A DNA stretch of 64,000 bases from Strigops habroptila (taxonomy: Eukaryota; Chordata; Aves; Psittaciformes; Psittacidae). Each line of letters opens with the position of its first letter. Position 1 is the first letter of the stretch. The stretch covers positions 3,957,761 to 4,021,760 of the forward strand of contig NC_044289.2 of NCBI RefSeq assembly GCF_004027225.2, given 5' to 3'. Positions 24,173 through 37,024 of this stretch are shown piece after piece. Below the pieces are notes generated by a model. The model did not search any database. It had not been told where the DNA came from and worked only from the letters and a program-made list of their open reading frames with translations. Both the position numbers and the translations under genes were made by a program.

Positions 24173-24232
24173 TACTTGCACAGAGCTTCAGATAAAATCC
24201 ACTGCGATAGTATCTGAAGCTCTGTGCACGTA
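24173..24232. repeat. perfect 18-bp inverted repeat, hairpin-forming
   Basis: TGCACAGAGCTTCAGATA at 24,177-24,194 is exactly complementary to TATCTGAAGCTCTGTGCA at 24,211-24,228. Past one mismatch, three further pairs extend the arms to 24,173-24,194 and 24,211-24,232. The spacer is 16 bases. The whole unit of 60 nt has the size and stem length of a microRNA-like hairpin, or of a snap-back duplication made by template switching. I saw no target-site duplication and do not recognise a known microRNA. Not a tRNA. Confidence 0.85.
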
Positions 24233-24295
24233 GCTAGTGAGAATTACTTGCAGCTCCGGAGCTTATGCTCTAAATATATAAAAGGTAGGAGGGCA

Positions 24296-24372
24296 TGTGA
24301 CTTGGCCTGACCTTGGGTGATAGCAGAGCTGGGAATGAAGCCAGGTCTCCTTGCTCCCAGTTTGCACTCTCT
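24296..24372 (+). repeat. MIR-like ancient SINE fragment
   Basis: The sequence follows the MIR-type core closely and in order: GTGACTTGGCCTGACCTTGG, then GCAGAGCTGGGAATG, then CCAGGTCTCCTTGCTCCCAG, then GCACTCT. It is recognisable over about 77 bases. The family assignment is from memory of the consensus; related amniote SINEs share this core, so 'MIR-like' is as far as I can go. Confidence 0.55.
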
Positions 24373-27300
24373 GACGTTAGTTTCTGTGCTTCTCCTCCTG
24401 CAAAACCTGCCTGAAAAAACAGACTTGAAGACGAAGTGGTTGTTGGTGTCTCGCATGCCCGAGCCCAGCCTGCCGCCTCTCCCTGTGATTCCCATTCCTA
24501 GGGGCTTTTCCCTGTCACAGCTGACTTTCTCACGGAGAAGCTGGACTCTGGGAAATGCATGGCACGTGATATTTAGCTCGGTGCAGGAGGTTACAGCCAT
24601 TTCTGCAAGGCTTAATGTTGGCTTGTGAGGAGGTAACCTTCTGCCAGGCACCTTCCTTGCTAGGAGCTTGGCAGATCTGGCTGGAGCACCTTCATTTAGT
24701 TTCATATTGCTGCATCTCCTTATTTTCCTACCTTTTATTTTGTCTCAGGATTAAACTCTGGGATTCTCTTGCAACAACAGATGCTTAATGCACTTGAGCT
24801 TTTGATAGGTCATCTGGATGCCAAGGTTACACACAGCTTATTTGGAATAAAAAGGTTGTGTGCACTAGTGCTGGAGGTGATGTAGTGCTCGCCTGATTCA
24901 GCAGATCCAGTTCTCTCGGTTCCTGTGCTTGTGCCATTAACTGTCATGCAAAACTGCAGAGGTGCCTGTGGGACAGATGCTGAGCCTTCAGGATCCTGCA
25001 CAAAGTTACCGGTGCTTTCAGTCTTGGCAACAAAAGCTGTGTCTTAATCTTTAAAATGCTCCATTGGAAAGTGTATTTAAAGGAAAGATGGATGTGGTTA
25101 TATTCCATTCTGAAGCCTGATGCAGCACTCCTGGCTTTTGTTCCTGCACGTCTCCAGGCAAAGCAGGTGGTGGTTAATTTCTTTTGCATTAAAACCCAAA
25201 ATAAATCTATGGAGCGCTATATGAGGCTACTCACATCTGTGCGCTCTATGTAGGTCAGATGTGTGCTCACTTCTTTATGAAGACTAAACTTGACAGTGTT
25301 TCCTTTCTGCAACCAGGGAGGGAGAAGCACAAAATTCGCATGCCGACTCCATAAGGAATGCCTTCAGGGGAAGACCCCAAAGGGGAAGTGTGTGCAGGTG
25401 AAGTATCTTAGCTTTACCCTGTGCTTCAGGTTTGTGACAATGAGCTTTATTGATGAAAGATTTATCTAAGCTGTGTTTCCAGGGTTGACGGAGTGTCATA
25501 TTGGATTAGCATTACAGTTCAAAATACTAAATGCTTCCATGCCATGCTTCCAGCAGATGCCTCTTTATTTGCTCTCACTTTAAAGCCTCTTTCCTAATCT
25601 CTGAAGCCTGTGTTTCTACTGCTGTATTTCTTAAAATGCAAATTGCTCTCCCTGCTTCTTCCTCCCTCCCAGCCAATCCTGTTCTGGTGTTTCTTGACTT
25701 GTGCTGACTCTGCCTGTGGTGGAGGATAAAATGAGTTTGTAACAGACAACCTGTCTTGCCCAGAAGCATGTTAGGCACCTGATCTAACACCCCTAAAAAT
25801 GGTTGAGCATCTCCCTTTGCTTGATGGACATGGCCTCAGATGCAGGTGTGTTTGGTTGTGTGGAAGATGCTCTACTAGGGTGAAACTAGTGTGGATCAAA
25901 GATACAGTTCCTTTTAATCTACCCACTCAAGTGTGGTCCTCTGATCTCCTTAGTTTGACGCCAGTATATGGAGTAGGGAACCTAAACCAATCTGACTGGT
26001 CTCCACACGTTGGGGAGTTTGTCTTCAGTCCTGAAGTTATGTGATCATGTAAGATTTTTTTGTCACAGAAGGAAGCTCCTAGCTTTGGAGAGGAGAGACT
26101 TCAAAATGTTGCCACATGAGACATCCATTAAAAAACAGATAAATAGAGGATCTAGTGTTTATTTGAAAGCTAAAGAGGGAGCTGGCTCTGCTACCCAAAT
26201 AATTTCTCCTCAGCTGGGATGACCTTATAAGCAACCACAATGAAGCAGTGGCAGAGGAGGATCGGAGTAGATGAAGATGGATATATGAATGTCCTTATGC
26301 AGTGCAGCGCGGTGTGGGAGATATTTCTAGCGTTACAGCTGATCTGCCTGCTCTACAAGGCTATCAGGAATCATGTGAAACCAAAGCAGGGCTGCACCTG
26401 TCACCTCCTCCTTCAGCAAAAGGCTGGCATCTGCAAGAAAATGAACGTCATCCGCAGCTCTGCCTTCAGCAAATGAGCCATCATCTACGTGCGCTACCAG
26501 CCTCCTGAGGGACTTGAAACTGGACATGAAGCTGTGCCCTGAGGCAGCTGAATGAGTTGCCAGCACTCCAGGACCTCTCAGCAATGATCAGATCCTAATG
26601 ACTTGAACAGTAAATGCGGTAGGGTGCCCACCCAACGCTGCTCTGGCTGTGATTGACTTATGGACTTAGGAGTATTGGTCTTGGAAACTGGGTATGGGTT
26701 GTAGCAGGCTTCCAGTGTGGGGAAGTGGACTCTGGACTTCATGGGGTTGCTCAAAAGTTGCTTGGAAAAGAGCAGTACTGGAGTGCTTGAAGGGACATTG
26801 AAGTAAAATGTCTGTCTGTCTTGTTCTGCAAGAGTTCTAGCCAGAATCCTGATTCTTGGTGTCTAAATATGTGTGAGGACATCTCAGTACAGATGTCTCA
26901 GCTGGAGAGACCACCTTGTTCTGTTACTGTGCTCAGCAGGAAATCAAGGGATGGGATGTTTCCTATGCCTGCTCTTTCCCTTCTTCCTCAGTAAGATGCA
27001 TAGTGTGTTGTTAGGGAAGCTCCTGAGTGCAACCAATCTCTCAAGTCCCTGCTGACCAAATGAAACTAATGAAATCCCTATTGTCACAACATATGTTGGC
27101 TTGACCTTTAAAAGGGAAATGTGCTGGTGAGTCAGGAGACCCATCGGGAGATCTCTTTGGCTTGTTTTGGGCAGAAGGTGAGCTGAGATTCAGTGGTGAC
27201 AGTGGCAGTTTAAAGTGAAGGCAGAGATCAGAGCGGTACACAAATCTGCTGTACTGTTGTCCCTGGTTTATGCATGAGCACAGAAGTGAAGTCTCCAGAG

Positions 27301-30300
27301 CTGTTGGGCATCTCTCAGCTATTCTGATTAGGAAGCAAACAGAGAAGCTGCAGTGTTTTGCAGTTTTCTCTTCACTTGTTTTTAAAATCAGGCTGTAAAC
27401 TCCTTATTTTTGGAGAATAAAAAAGGAGGGAGGAAGAATGCTGTTCCCTGCCCCACATTTACATGAAGTGACTATTTAGACCAAAACGGTCATCGTGGAC
27501 ATTTTCATGGCAATAAGTCCTTCTGAGAAAGGTTTGGGTGAAGTTTGTGTATCCAAGGGAGTGAGCCTGGCTGAGCCTCCCAGCAGCTTGACAAAGCCTT
27601 TATTAATTTTATGTAAATTCATTAGGTGGGAGAGGATGGGATAAAGCTGAGTTCAGGTACCAACAGTCTCCAAGTTTGGAGAAAAGGGATTTTGGTAGGT
27701 TTGTGCATTCATTAGGACCTCTAGCCGTGGATGAGGGACCATTGCTTTACCTGGTTTGTGAAGAATTGACTTGATTTTTCAGATGCTGTTTTTCTCCTAG
27801 CACAGACCTTTGGCTTGAAGGTCTCAGTTACCAAATGTGCTAAAGCTCAGGTGCTGGAGAACACAGCCTTTGGTGTACAGACACTTTCAAGACATCTGTC
27901 CCTTACTGCGGTCATGCCGCCTCTTTGGTACTGCTGTGGATCTGGACAAGCCAGTGAAGCCTGGCTCCGTGCTGTTATGTCTGGAGGTGGTGGCACACTC
28001 AGGCTGTAGCTGCCCTTGAGGTGCTGGGCACCATCTTCTTTGGAGGAACCCAGTAACCAGAGAGCCCAGAGCCCCTCGCCCAGCCCAGGGGCTGGCCACA
28101 GTTGGTCAAGGTGGGCACTCCTGTGATACCAGGAAAGCATCAAGTGTAGTTGTAGTTGCTGGGTGGCCTGGCCTCCAGAACCCGGCTGCTTCTCAGGCAG
28201 CCCATTTGTTCTCTCCCTCCTTATAACTAGAAGGAAATCAGCCCTATATTTCAGCTGTTGGAATAATTTCCCTGACAGCCAAATATGACATCTTGGGTAG
28301 AGCAACAAGGGCCATGGAGGGACTGTCAAAAAGCTACCAAACTCTGCCCTGATCCCACCAGCCACTCTATATGCCTCTAGTTTTTCTCGATGAGAGGAAT
28401 TTATTAACCTTCTGCAGTTATTTTCTGTCTAGCTGTTCCTTGTCCAGAGCAGACAAGGCAGTGTAAGGCTGTGTAGGAATCAGGGTGAAGCTGTCCCTGC
28501 CCCTGAAGCTCTTTGGGACTGGCTCTGCACCCTGCCTAGCTACAGAGCCTTTGCATACTCAGCGCTCCATTGAAGCTGAACACATCCCTGTTGCTGATTC
28601 AGGAGCAAACCATCACGGTCAGAGTTCAGGAAGCACTTTTGTGACTCCAGCACTTTGAGGTTGTCCCCATTAGCTTGTACTATTAAAAGGAACTAAAAGT
28701 TCACATGCGGTGCTGGGCTGGGTGTGTTGCCTGCCAGCACTGTCTCACTGCCAGCCCTGCTGCTCATGCACCAAGCTGTGACCAAGGGTATGCTTTGATT
28801 TGCCTCCATGCACACACAGATTACTTTGATCTTAAATCATACGGGAATGCCACAAGAGCTGGGAATCCTGTGTCCCCTGCTTGCTCCAGTTTATTGAAGT
28901 AACACATTCATAAACTATAACTCTTCAAAGCAGTGTGCTCCAGAAGCTGCAGTGCTGCATCATGTATAAAACATGACCCTGCGAAAACCAGCCTGTTCCC
29001 TTGTGGGCAGCTTGTAGTTCTGCCCATCCTTGAAGTAATGTTCAAAACAAGGTGTCTCCTCTCTGTCTAGCAGAGCCTGATGCTCCTTTTGGATAAGAAT
29101 ATGATACTGAATTTTGTTGATGAGATCTTATTTGTCCCTTGGAACAGGAATTATTTCCTTACAGATGTCAGCAGTGCCTCCTACACTGTGGGATTTAGTT
29201 GCAGATCAGTGTGAGTTACTTGGTTTGAAAGAACCAGACCAAGCAATGTGGCAGAACTTTGTTTTTATCTGTGTTGCTGTGACAGTAAGGAGCTCCCCTG
29301 CCTCGGCTGAAGTTTTCAAGTGCTGATGACTGTGTGCATGTCACCCTTTCCCCCTTGGAAAGGGACTGAGGAGATGGCAGAAGTAACTTTTTATGCCTTG
29401 TAAAGAGGGGAGAAATTTGATGGTGTCCTGATGACTGGATGATGTGAAGTGGGGAGGGCTTAGACATAAAGTGTGGAACTTCAGCAGGAGTCCTGCACAT
29501 CTGCACTGCCCCATCACAACTGCACGTTTCTCTTGGGTGGGATTTCATATATTTCGAGGTAATAATCTGGCACAACCAGCTAAAAAGTTGAATCAAAAAA
29601 CATTCTTCTTACTTGTGGTGTCCCCTCAGTAAAACATCTTTCATTAACCTTTTGTTCTCCATAGATGCATCTTGCATTCTTTCTTGTTCCAAGGTGAAAA
29701 TCCCTCCAAAGATCCAGTGATCTCATGATTTCCAATTCTGTATTGGTTTTGAGCAGAGCACTTTTCTTTCCCCTCTACATTTTGCTGCCTGAACTTCAGT
29801 ATTTATTCTGCAAGGTTTATTCCTTAGCAGGAAGGCTAGCAGTAGACTTGGGGATGGGAGCGACACCAACTCTCTTAACTTCACATTGCTTGAGCTTAGG
29901 AACCCCAAGTGTCAAAAACCCAATAACAAACACTGCTGAATCTCAGGAGGTGGTGGGAGCTGGTGACCGTGTAGTTTGTGTTTGGAGAGACTTGTACTGC
30001 AATTCCAGCTTCCTGCTGCAGAAGTGCCTGCTGGTCTCTCTAAAATGCTGTGCTGCACCTTTGTGTGTGACTAAGACAAGGGGGTTTAGGTTTCTTAAAA
30101 ACCCAGTAGTATTCTGTTCTAGGCCTCAAAAGCCAGCAAAATCCTTGAGGTTCCTTAATTTCTGTATGCTCATTTGCTGTTACACCAGCTGTAAAGCAGG
30201 TAACAGCAATCATCTTGGAAAGGCGGCGTGGGAAAATGATCATGGTAGATGTAAAAACTTCATAACCACAGTTTGGGGAGCTTTGCTAGGGTGTCAGGGG

Positions 30301-33300
30301 AGGGTGAGAGGATGCGTCCTTGGCCTCGCTCTCTGTAGGACCACTGTGTAGACCAATATGCTTCAGTATGAAGTGCCCCCTTTATGGCCACTCCTTATAC
30401 CCCTGCTTCCCATTCAATGTGGCTACATGCAGCCTCTGAGAGAATGCATGACTTACTTAGGCTGATGCTCTGACAGTTTCTGCAGACCGAGTTGGCATCT
30501 AAGGGCTGAATTTCCCAGCTGAGCTGGTGGACAAACCCCTCTGGTGCTGGAGGTACAAGGTGGCTGTTATCGCTCTGGTGTGGTGTTCTGATTCAGGACG
30601 TTGCTGGTGTGGGTATAATAAATGACTTCAAGAGAGTGACTAGAATGCTGGAGGCCTGTGGTCAGTCTTTTTTTCCAATGTCTTTGCATGGGGCTTCACG
30701 TGGCAGTACAGGAGCAGCATACACACAAATGAGTGTAACTTGCCGTTAGGAACGGTTCTCATGTCAGGATGCTGTTTGAACAGGAGTTGCACAGGACAGG
30801 GTGGATAGCTGGAGAACACACTAGCTTTGATCCAGCCTCAACCACCACTTGTGGTACCCTCTTTGGTAGCACAGCTCACTTCGTTCCCAGAAAGGCAGAG
30901 GAGGTGGAAAATGGTGCCAGACACTGTGTGATGGTTTTATGGGTGTGACAATGTCCCCTTTCAGGAGACGCATCGGTGAATGCAGTTTTATGTTCATCTT
31001 GGTCCACACCTTAGCTGAAGGAGTTGGATGACTCTGAGGGCTTCTTGTACCAATGTGTCTTTTTGGATGTAGTGGTACCTGTACTGTGCTCCTGACCCAC
31101 TCCACAGACTTGGAGGATTAGGATCCTGTCTGATGGGCACTAGCACAAAAATGGCAGAGGAAGGTACTATTTGTTGAAGATGTCTAGAGTTGCTGCCTTT
31201 ATGTCTCTGACAGTCCAGTTTGTCTTCCAAACTGGCAAAATTCTTGATCTTCATGGTGGCAGTCTCTTCTGCTCTGGAAGAGAGGTCTCCAGGCCAGATT
31301 TGTCATTTATCTCCCTCACATGCTCCAGCAGATAGCTGGCTAAGCAAGTCCTGTTGGTATTCCAGGGAGAATCTTGGCTGTCTCCATCACTTGCTGCTTG
31401 CATTGTGGGCAGGCCGTGATAATTTGCACTGCTATTTCATGTGCCCTAGGTACGTGTTAGATGCTGGACAGACTGGGAGGCCCAGTGCTCATCCCCAAAG
31501 GGCTGTGACCTGCTACTGCAGGCAGGGTGTCCAGCCAGGCTAAAATCCAGCTGGTTTCAGGCTATCTGCAGAGGTTATGTTGAGATGGAGAGCCATGTGT
31601 ATTGTACCTAAAGAGGTAGTTCCATTTATCAAGAAGATTTTGTTTACTGTGGAGCTTTCTCATGCCAAAACGCTTTTACAGTCTGAAGTGACAAACTTAC
31701 TTTGCTGGTATTCTCGTGTGAACTGGGAGCAATTCTGATTTTGCTGCAGTTGCTTTTATATAATGTAATAGAAGAATGGACCACTATTATGAATAGGGCC
31801 TTAGTGGGGCAAGAAGAGTAGCAGACAGTAGACTAGGACCTTCTAACCTGATGAGGTAGCTGTAGTACTCTATTATTCTTGCAAAAACACAGGTATCTCG
31901 TATTCTTTCTCCCCTGGAGTCTTGTCCAAAGGTTTCTGTGCTCTTTGTTGTAGGCAGGTTAAACCTTGTATTTCAGAGGGTGGAATAGCTACAAGCTTCT
32001 GGGGTGATCTCTGTGCCCCAAGTGTGTGGGGAAATCAGTTTTGTCACCTCTCCAAACTGTGAGAGGCTGGTCCCAGCTCAGTAATAAAGTGAGCTCAAGG
32101 AGGTGATCCACCAAGGTGGGCATCCAAGCCCTGAAGACAGCGCTGCAGGTTGGCTCTGCTGCGGGATTCATGCAGCACAGCCCTACCATGGTTTGGGTGC
32201 ATGTGCCCTCCCAAGAGCTTTGTTTATTGCTATAATGCTGCTTGTTCTCCACTCAGATGGACTCGTCCTGGGTGATATTGTACCAGCAAAATCAATGGCA
32301 CTTCCCAAGCCTTTATTTTGCAGTATTACTTAATTCCTTGTTTTGAATGCATTGGAGGCATCTGAGTCTCTCTGATCCAAAGCTATTGAAGCGTTTGGAA
32401 AGTCTCTCACTAGTTTACTGGTTCTTGGATGCGATTCTAGCTGTATATGGAAAATTTGAGGGTAGTCTGCCAAGCTGGTGCAGATTGGCCCAAGTCCACC
32501 AGCAAGCATTCTCCATTCCCTCTTGCAAGCCTCTCCCACCAGCATCTGTGAAACCACACCGATGGGGTTAAAGCGCTGTATTCTCCAAGTGCTTCCTCTT
32601 CCCTTTGGCATCTTGGATGTTTTCCATAGTAAAAAGGGTCTGCACTTAGCACCAGCAGCTTTCTGATGAGCAGAATCTCTGGAACGTGAAATTTAAGAAT
32701 TAAATCCCTCCACATTCCCAGATGCTTCGGCCATCCATCCAGGCCAGCTCTGGTCACAGACGTATTGCTTCTGCTCTTGCTATCGTGTAATGTTGAAAAT
32801 CCTGAGCTATGTTTTGCAACTACAGTTAAACAAGGAAGAATACTTGATTATTTTCTTAATGTAATACCCATCTTTAGGGAGGAGAGGGCTTCGTGTAGCT
32901 TCATTTCCCTGGGTGCCTTTGTCCTGTGGCTGGTAATTATTTTTAAACTGCCCATCATGTTGTGATTTAGGTTGTTGTAGAGGTTTTTTTTTTGCGGTTG
33001 TCAAAATGTCAATTCTAATGAAAGTCTCCACAGACATGCTGTACCTCACTGATGTAAGCCTTTAGGCTAAACAGGCTGCCGATAATGTTTTCAGATGAGT
33101 CAGAAAGGTTTTTGTGTGCCTCTTTTTTTAATATGTTTTTGTTTGGTTGCAATGTCTTCATCAGAACGGGTTGAGGATTGGGGTTTTTCTATTTTAAAGG
33201 CTAAGCTGCTGCCTGTCAGCTCGCCACAGAGCTGTTTGGAATTCAGGATCTTGCACGGCACTCGCATCAGGGGAAAAAGGAAGTGCCTGTGTAATAACAA

Positions 33301-34570
33301 TAATTGAAAGTTAATAGTAGATTAAATTAATACATAATTAGAAAACACTAATGCTCCCTGTGAACAACGGCTGATTCCTATAGGAACCTTGTGCACTGGG
33401 GAGGTGTATGACGCTTTCCCTGGGCCCTGTCTATTCCAGCCTGCAGATCATTAAGGCAATTATAATTTCACAGAGGTTTGATCTGGAATTGATTTCTTTG
33501 TGATAATTCAATTTAGAGGCTTGCTTCCTCCAGGGTAGAAGATGACAGAAGATGAAGTGTATAAACCTTTAGCACTGTCTGCAGACATGCATCAGGACTG
33601 GCTCCCAGCCAGCGAGGGTTTGCTCTGAAGAATAGTCTTCCTTTGGCCGCCTGGTTGGAGCGTTGGACCTCCTAGTGCTTCATTAGGAAGTGATAAATAT
33701 CAGCTCTGTGCCAGGCTGTGCTGCAGTAGGTGGGAGGTGTATAGGGGATGTATACTGGGTTTGTGGCCCTTCATCCTTGCTAGGAAATGTATGAGAAAAT
33801 TCTTTGACTATCTGTTCCACAGCCCTTGGAAGATCATTCATGAGGGTATTCTACCATGAGAGCCAAACTTGGTGTTTCCCAGCCTGTCAGCTGCTTTGCA
33901 CTCATCCTGATTAGCAAAAGCCAGCATAACCTTGTCTATGGCTGGTAAAAGCAGAACAGTTGTACCCAATGATGCAGGGTCAGCTTTACCCTTGTGCAGG
34001 GTAGAGCTCCAGCTCCTCCAGAACTGGGATCACTGTTTCAGAGTGGCTTCCCCTTGCTCTTCATGTGCTTCTTCGCTGGGTCTAGCAGGAGTTGCGTTCT
34101 GCTGGCCACCCTCAGTCAGTGCCCGAGGTGGGACATGCTCTGCTGCCCTTCCCTGGAGCAGGGAAATGGGATGCCTCCAGTGGCCAAAGCCATTCTTACG
34201 TGTGCTTAGAGTGCTCGGCAGGGGGACTGCTGGTCTCCTGCTTCCATGAGGCTCCTTACAAGACTGCCAAGGTGGAGATGATGCCTGGTATTTCCAGGCA
34301 CAGGAGGAGGCAGCCCTCTCTGTGACGGCCTGCTCTAGGCCTGGCAGATTGTCCCAGAGGTGATGTGCATGATGGAACAGGAGAAGCCATGCAGGGAATT
34401 AATCACTGTGTTACACAGCCCATGCTGGAGTGCCGCGTGTGCATGCACTGGTGGCTGTGCCACTCACAGCAGCTCCTGCCATATGCATTGATGCATATAC
34501 AGTCTGATCAGATAAATAGTGCATGTATCTTAAGGCTTAATCTTTTGTTTGACTCTTGCCTCTACACTTG

Positions 34571-34740
34571 TTGCCCAGAGAAGCTGTGGCTGCCTCATCC
34601 CTGGCAGTGTTCAAGGCCAGGCTGGACACAGGGGCTTGGAGCAACCTGCTCTAGTGGAAGGTGTCCCTGCCCGTGGCAGGGGTTGGGACTGAGGAGCTTT
34701 AACGTCCTTCCGTCCCCAAACATTCTAGGATTCTATGATG
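34571..34740 (+). mobile_element. CR1 LINE 3' fragment
   Basis: The fragment runs from GCCCAGAGAAGCTGTGGCTG through GGAGCAACCTGCTCTAGTGG to a tail ending CTAGGATTCTATGATG, the CR1 3' end, so it is inserted on the plus strand. It is about 170 bases, belongs to the same subfamily as the copies at 35,985, 37,203 and 54,954, and has no coding capacity. Confidence 0.92.
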
Positions 34741-35984
34741 TGTAGATAACTGATCTTGCTGTAAAACAATGGCATGCGTAGGATGCCTCTTTCCAAGTGA
34801 GCAATGTCAACTGATCTGGGGCTCGGAGGGCAATGCAGCAGAGAGGATCTGCCTTGATCTGCCATCCCCATATGCCGTGCAGTAACCACACTGGGGTGCA
34901 ACAACATGCTGTTCTGTTGCTTTGGGCAGGGTGATCAAATTGTTGCTGCCAGTTGCGATGGGCTTGTGAAGACTTCTTTTAGTAGCCAAACTTGGGTGTT
35001 GTAAAATGGGCAGAGAAGGAGATGAAGAGGAGGAAAGGGGGAAAGAAAATAGAGCAGAGGACAGCAAAATGCACCAAGGCACAGTGAATCCAAGGCAGCA
35101 GGGAAAATTGGGACCTCCCGAAAAATAACATCAAAGTTTGCTAAGCAACTGCTGTGCTACATGCCTTCCCTCCCAATTGGAGTGCATTAGGGGCTTGCAG
35201 GGAGTGTCGCAGCCAGCTGAACCAGTACAGGCAAAATATTCCCTTGTTAATTTGCTTTCTTCTTGGCCCAACACAACATTTAACTTCTGTTTTGTGGCTG
35301 CTGTGCACAAACACCCTCCATTTCCTGATCTCTGAGGCTGTGTGTTTGGGAATCCTGGTGGAACAGCTATTCAGGCTCCTGCATATCAAATTGTATTTGT
35401 TAAAGTTGTGACTTTAGTTGGTGTGCCATTTCAGGGAGAAAAGGAACCTGTTCAGAGGAAGGGAAAGAAATTAAGAGACTTTTAGCTTTAATTGCATTTG
35501 TTAGGCTTAGTGGTGATAATAAGGGAATGTCAGGGAAAGAGGAATAAAAACCTAATCCATTATTTCAATCAAAGGTAGGCAGGAAGGCTCATGGTTGGAT
35601 TCTGTAATGCTTCACAGTCGCAAGTACTTACTCAGTGAGTGCATTTATTTTGATCTATCTATATTTAGTGAGGGGGAATAAGCCATCTTATCCCTGCAAG
35701 GGTTGTACCTTCCCGTCTGCTCCCATGACCACTGTGGAAGTGTGGAGATGCGACATTCAAGTCAGGTCCCATGTGGTGGGTGCTGTTGATGTAGGGAGCT
35801 GGGGGGCTGCCCTTCTCTGCAGGAGGTTCCCCCAGTGCAGTTTGTGGCAGTGTGCAAGATGCTTCTAGTCTTGGGGTGGCACCTTGTTATGATCCAGTGG
35901 TGGGGTTTGGAGCTGGTTTTTTGTGAGTCAGAATGCGGCATATCCCAGTCACTAAGAAACCAAACTGGAGCTGCAGTGAGGAAT

Positions 35985-36223
35985 TTAGTTTAATGGGTTT
36001 AAACTTAAATAGGGGAGATTCAGGCTAGATACAAGGCAGAAGTTCATCCCTGTGAGGGTGCTGAGGTGCTGGCACAGGGTGCCCAGAGAAGCTGTGGCTG
36101 CCCCATCCCTGGCAGTGTTCAAGGCCAGGTTGGACACAGGGGCTTGGAGCAACCTGCTCTAGTGGAAGGTGTCCCTGCCCATGGCAGGGGGTTGGAACTG
36201 AGTGAGTTGGGGTTCTGTGAATT
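35985..36223 (+). mobile_element. CR1 LINE 3' fragment, plus-strand arm of inverted pair
   Basis: It starts with the GGGTTTAAACTTAAATAGGG and GGGAGATTCAGGCTAGA block just before the CR1 3' UTR and continues to GGTTGGAACTGAGTGAG. The final tail repeats are degenerate (GGGGTTCTGTGA). It is close in sequence to the minus-strand copy at 37,203-37,430, so the two could pair as a long double-stranded RNA in a transcript that spans both. Confidence 0.9.
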
Positions 36224-37024
36224 TGGAGGCTGAACGTCCTCTAACATAGAGGTCATCTCTCCTGGAACCCTTTGAAGGCATCTCCGTCCCCATCACCTCA
36301 CAGGCTGTAGCTGCAGAGCAGTGCAGTGCCCTGAGCTGCTGCTGGTGAAAGGTCTGATGAGCAGCACCCCACCACTCTCTGCACAGGGTTTCTGGAAATG
36401 GGAATTTGTCTTCAAGAAATTCTACTGCTCCAGTATCTGGTGTTCTGACAAGACCATCTGACATACTGAAAGTAGAAGTTGCAGAATAAAAACAAATCTG
36501 GAGAATTTGGTGGTTTCCACTTCAGTGTTGGGTATTGCAGTACCATTTCTGGAACACGTTGCTGGGAATGTCAATAAAGTAACACATAAAAATGAGTGTT
36601 ACTGTGATGTTTTGAAATAATGGTTCAAAAAAAAAATCAAACTTTTTTGCTTTCATGTTTCTCATTGGAAAGCCCCATAATTGTACATTTTCAGGAAAAT
36701 GGAAGCAGTTTTGTTGAGGATGCTTTCATTTTCCTAAAGCCCCCAGTTGTGGGGGGGTTGCTGCATGCCTGGGTGGTGTGACTTGGTCTTTCTCTGATTT
36801 GCATCGTTCAGCAGCAGTTGTGACTTCTTGTTTTGACAGATCTGGCATCATCACTCACTTTGCTCTGTGCCTGCTGCTTTTTCTCGGGAAATAAACAGCT
36901 TCACTGTTCCTGTAGTTTCCTCCTCACCTGCTAATCTTCTTTTACTTCTGGGATATGCTTAATCTCCCAAGAGCTTCCTCCTTTTAAAGAGAAAAGGTGA
37001 ATGTGATACAGCTAACATATTTAC

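Larger units (their letters stand above)
16337..34570. other. long non-coding block, probable large intron
   Basis: No exon with convincing splice sites was found in 18 kb. No CR1 3' tail is visible either, unlike the 34.6-56.8 kb stretch. Contents are a short inverted repeat (21,024-21,060), an 18-bp perfect inverted repeat (24,173-24,232), a MIR-like fragment (24,296-24,372), an unexplained open-frame-rich patch (26,236-26,590) and an AT-rich block with many TAAT cores (about 32,990-33,530). If the signal-peptide exon is real, this is the start of its first intron. Confidence 0.45.

Noticed and set aside
27847..28365. 172-codon minus-strand frame
   Set aside because: No domain, no splice or promoter context, overlapping frames on the other strand; treated as chance.
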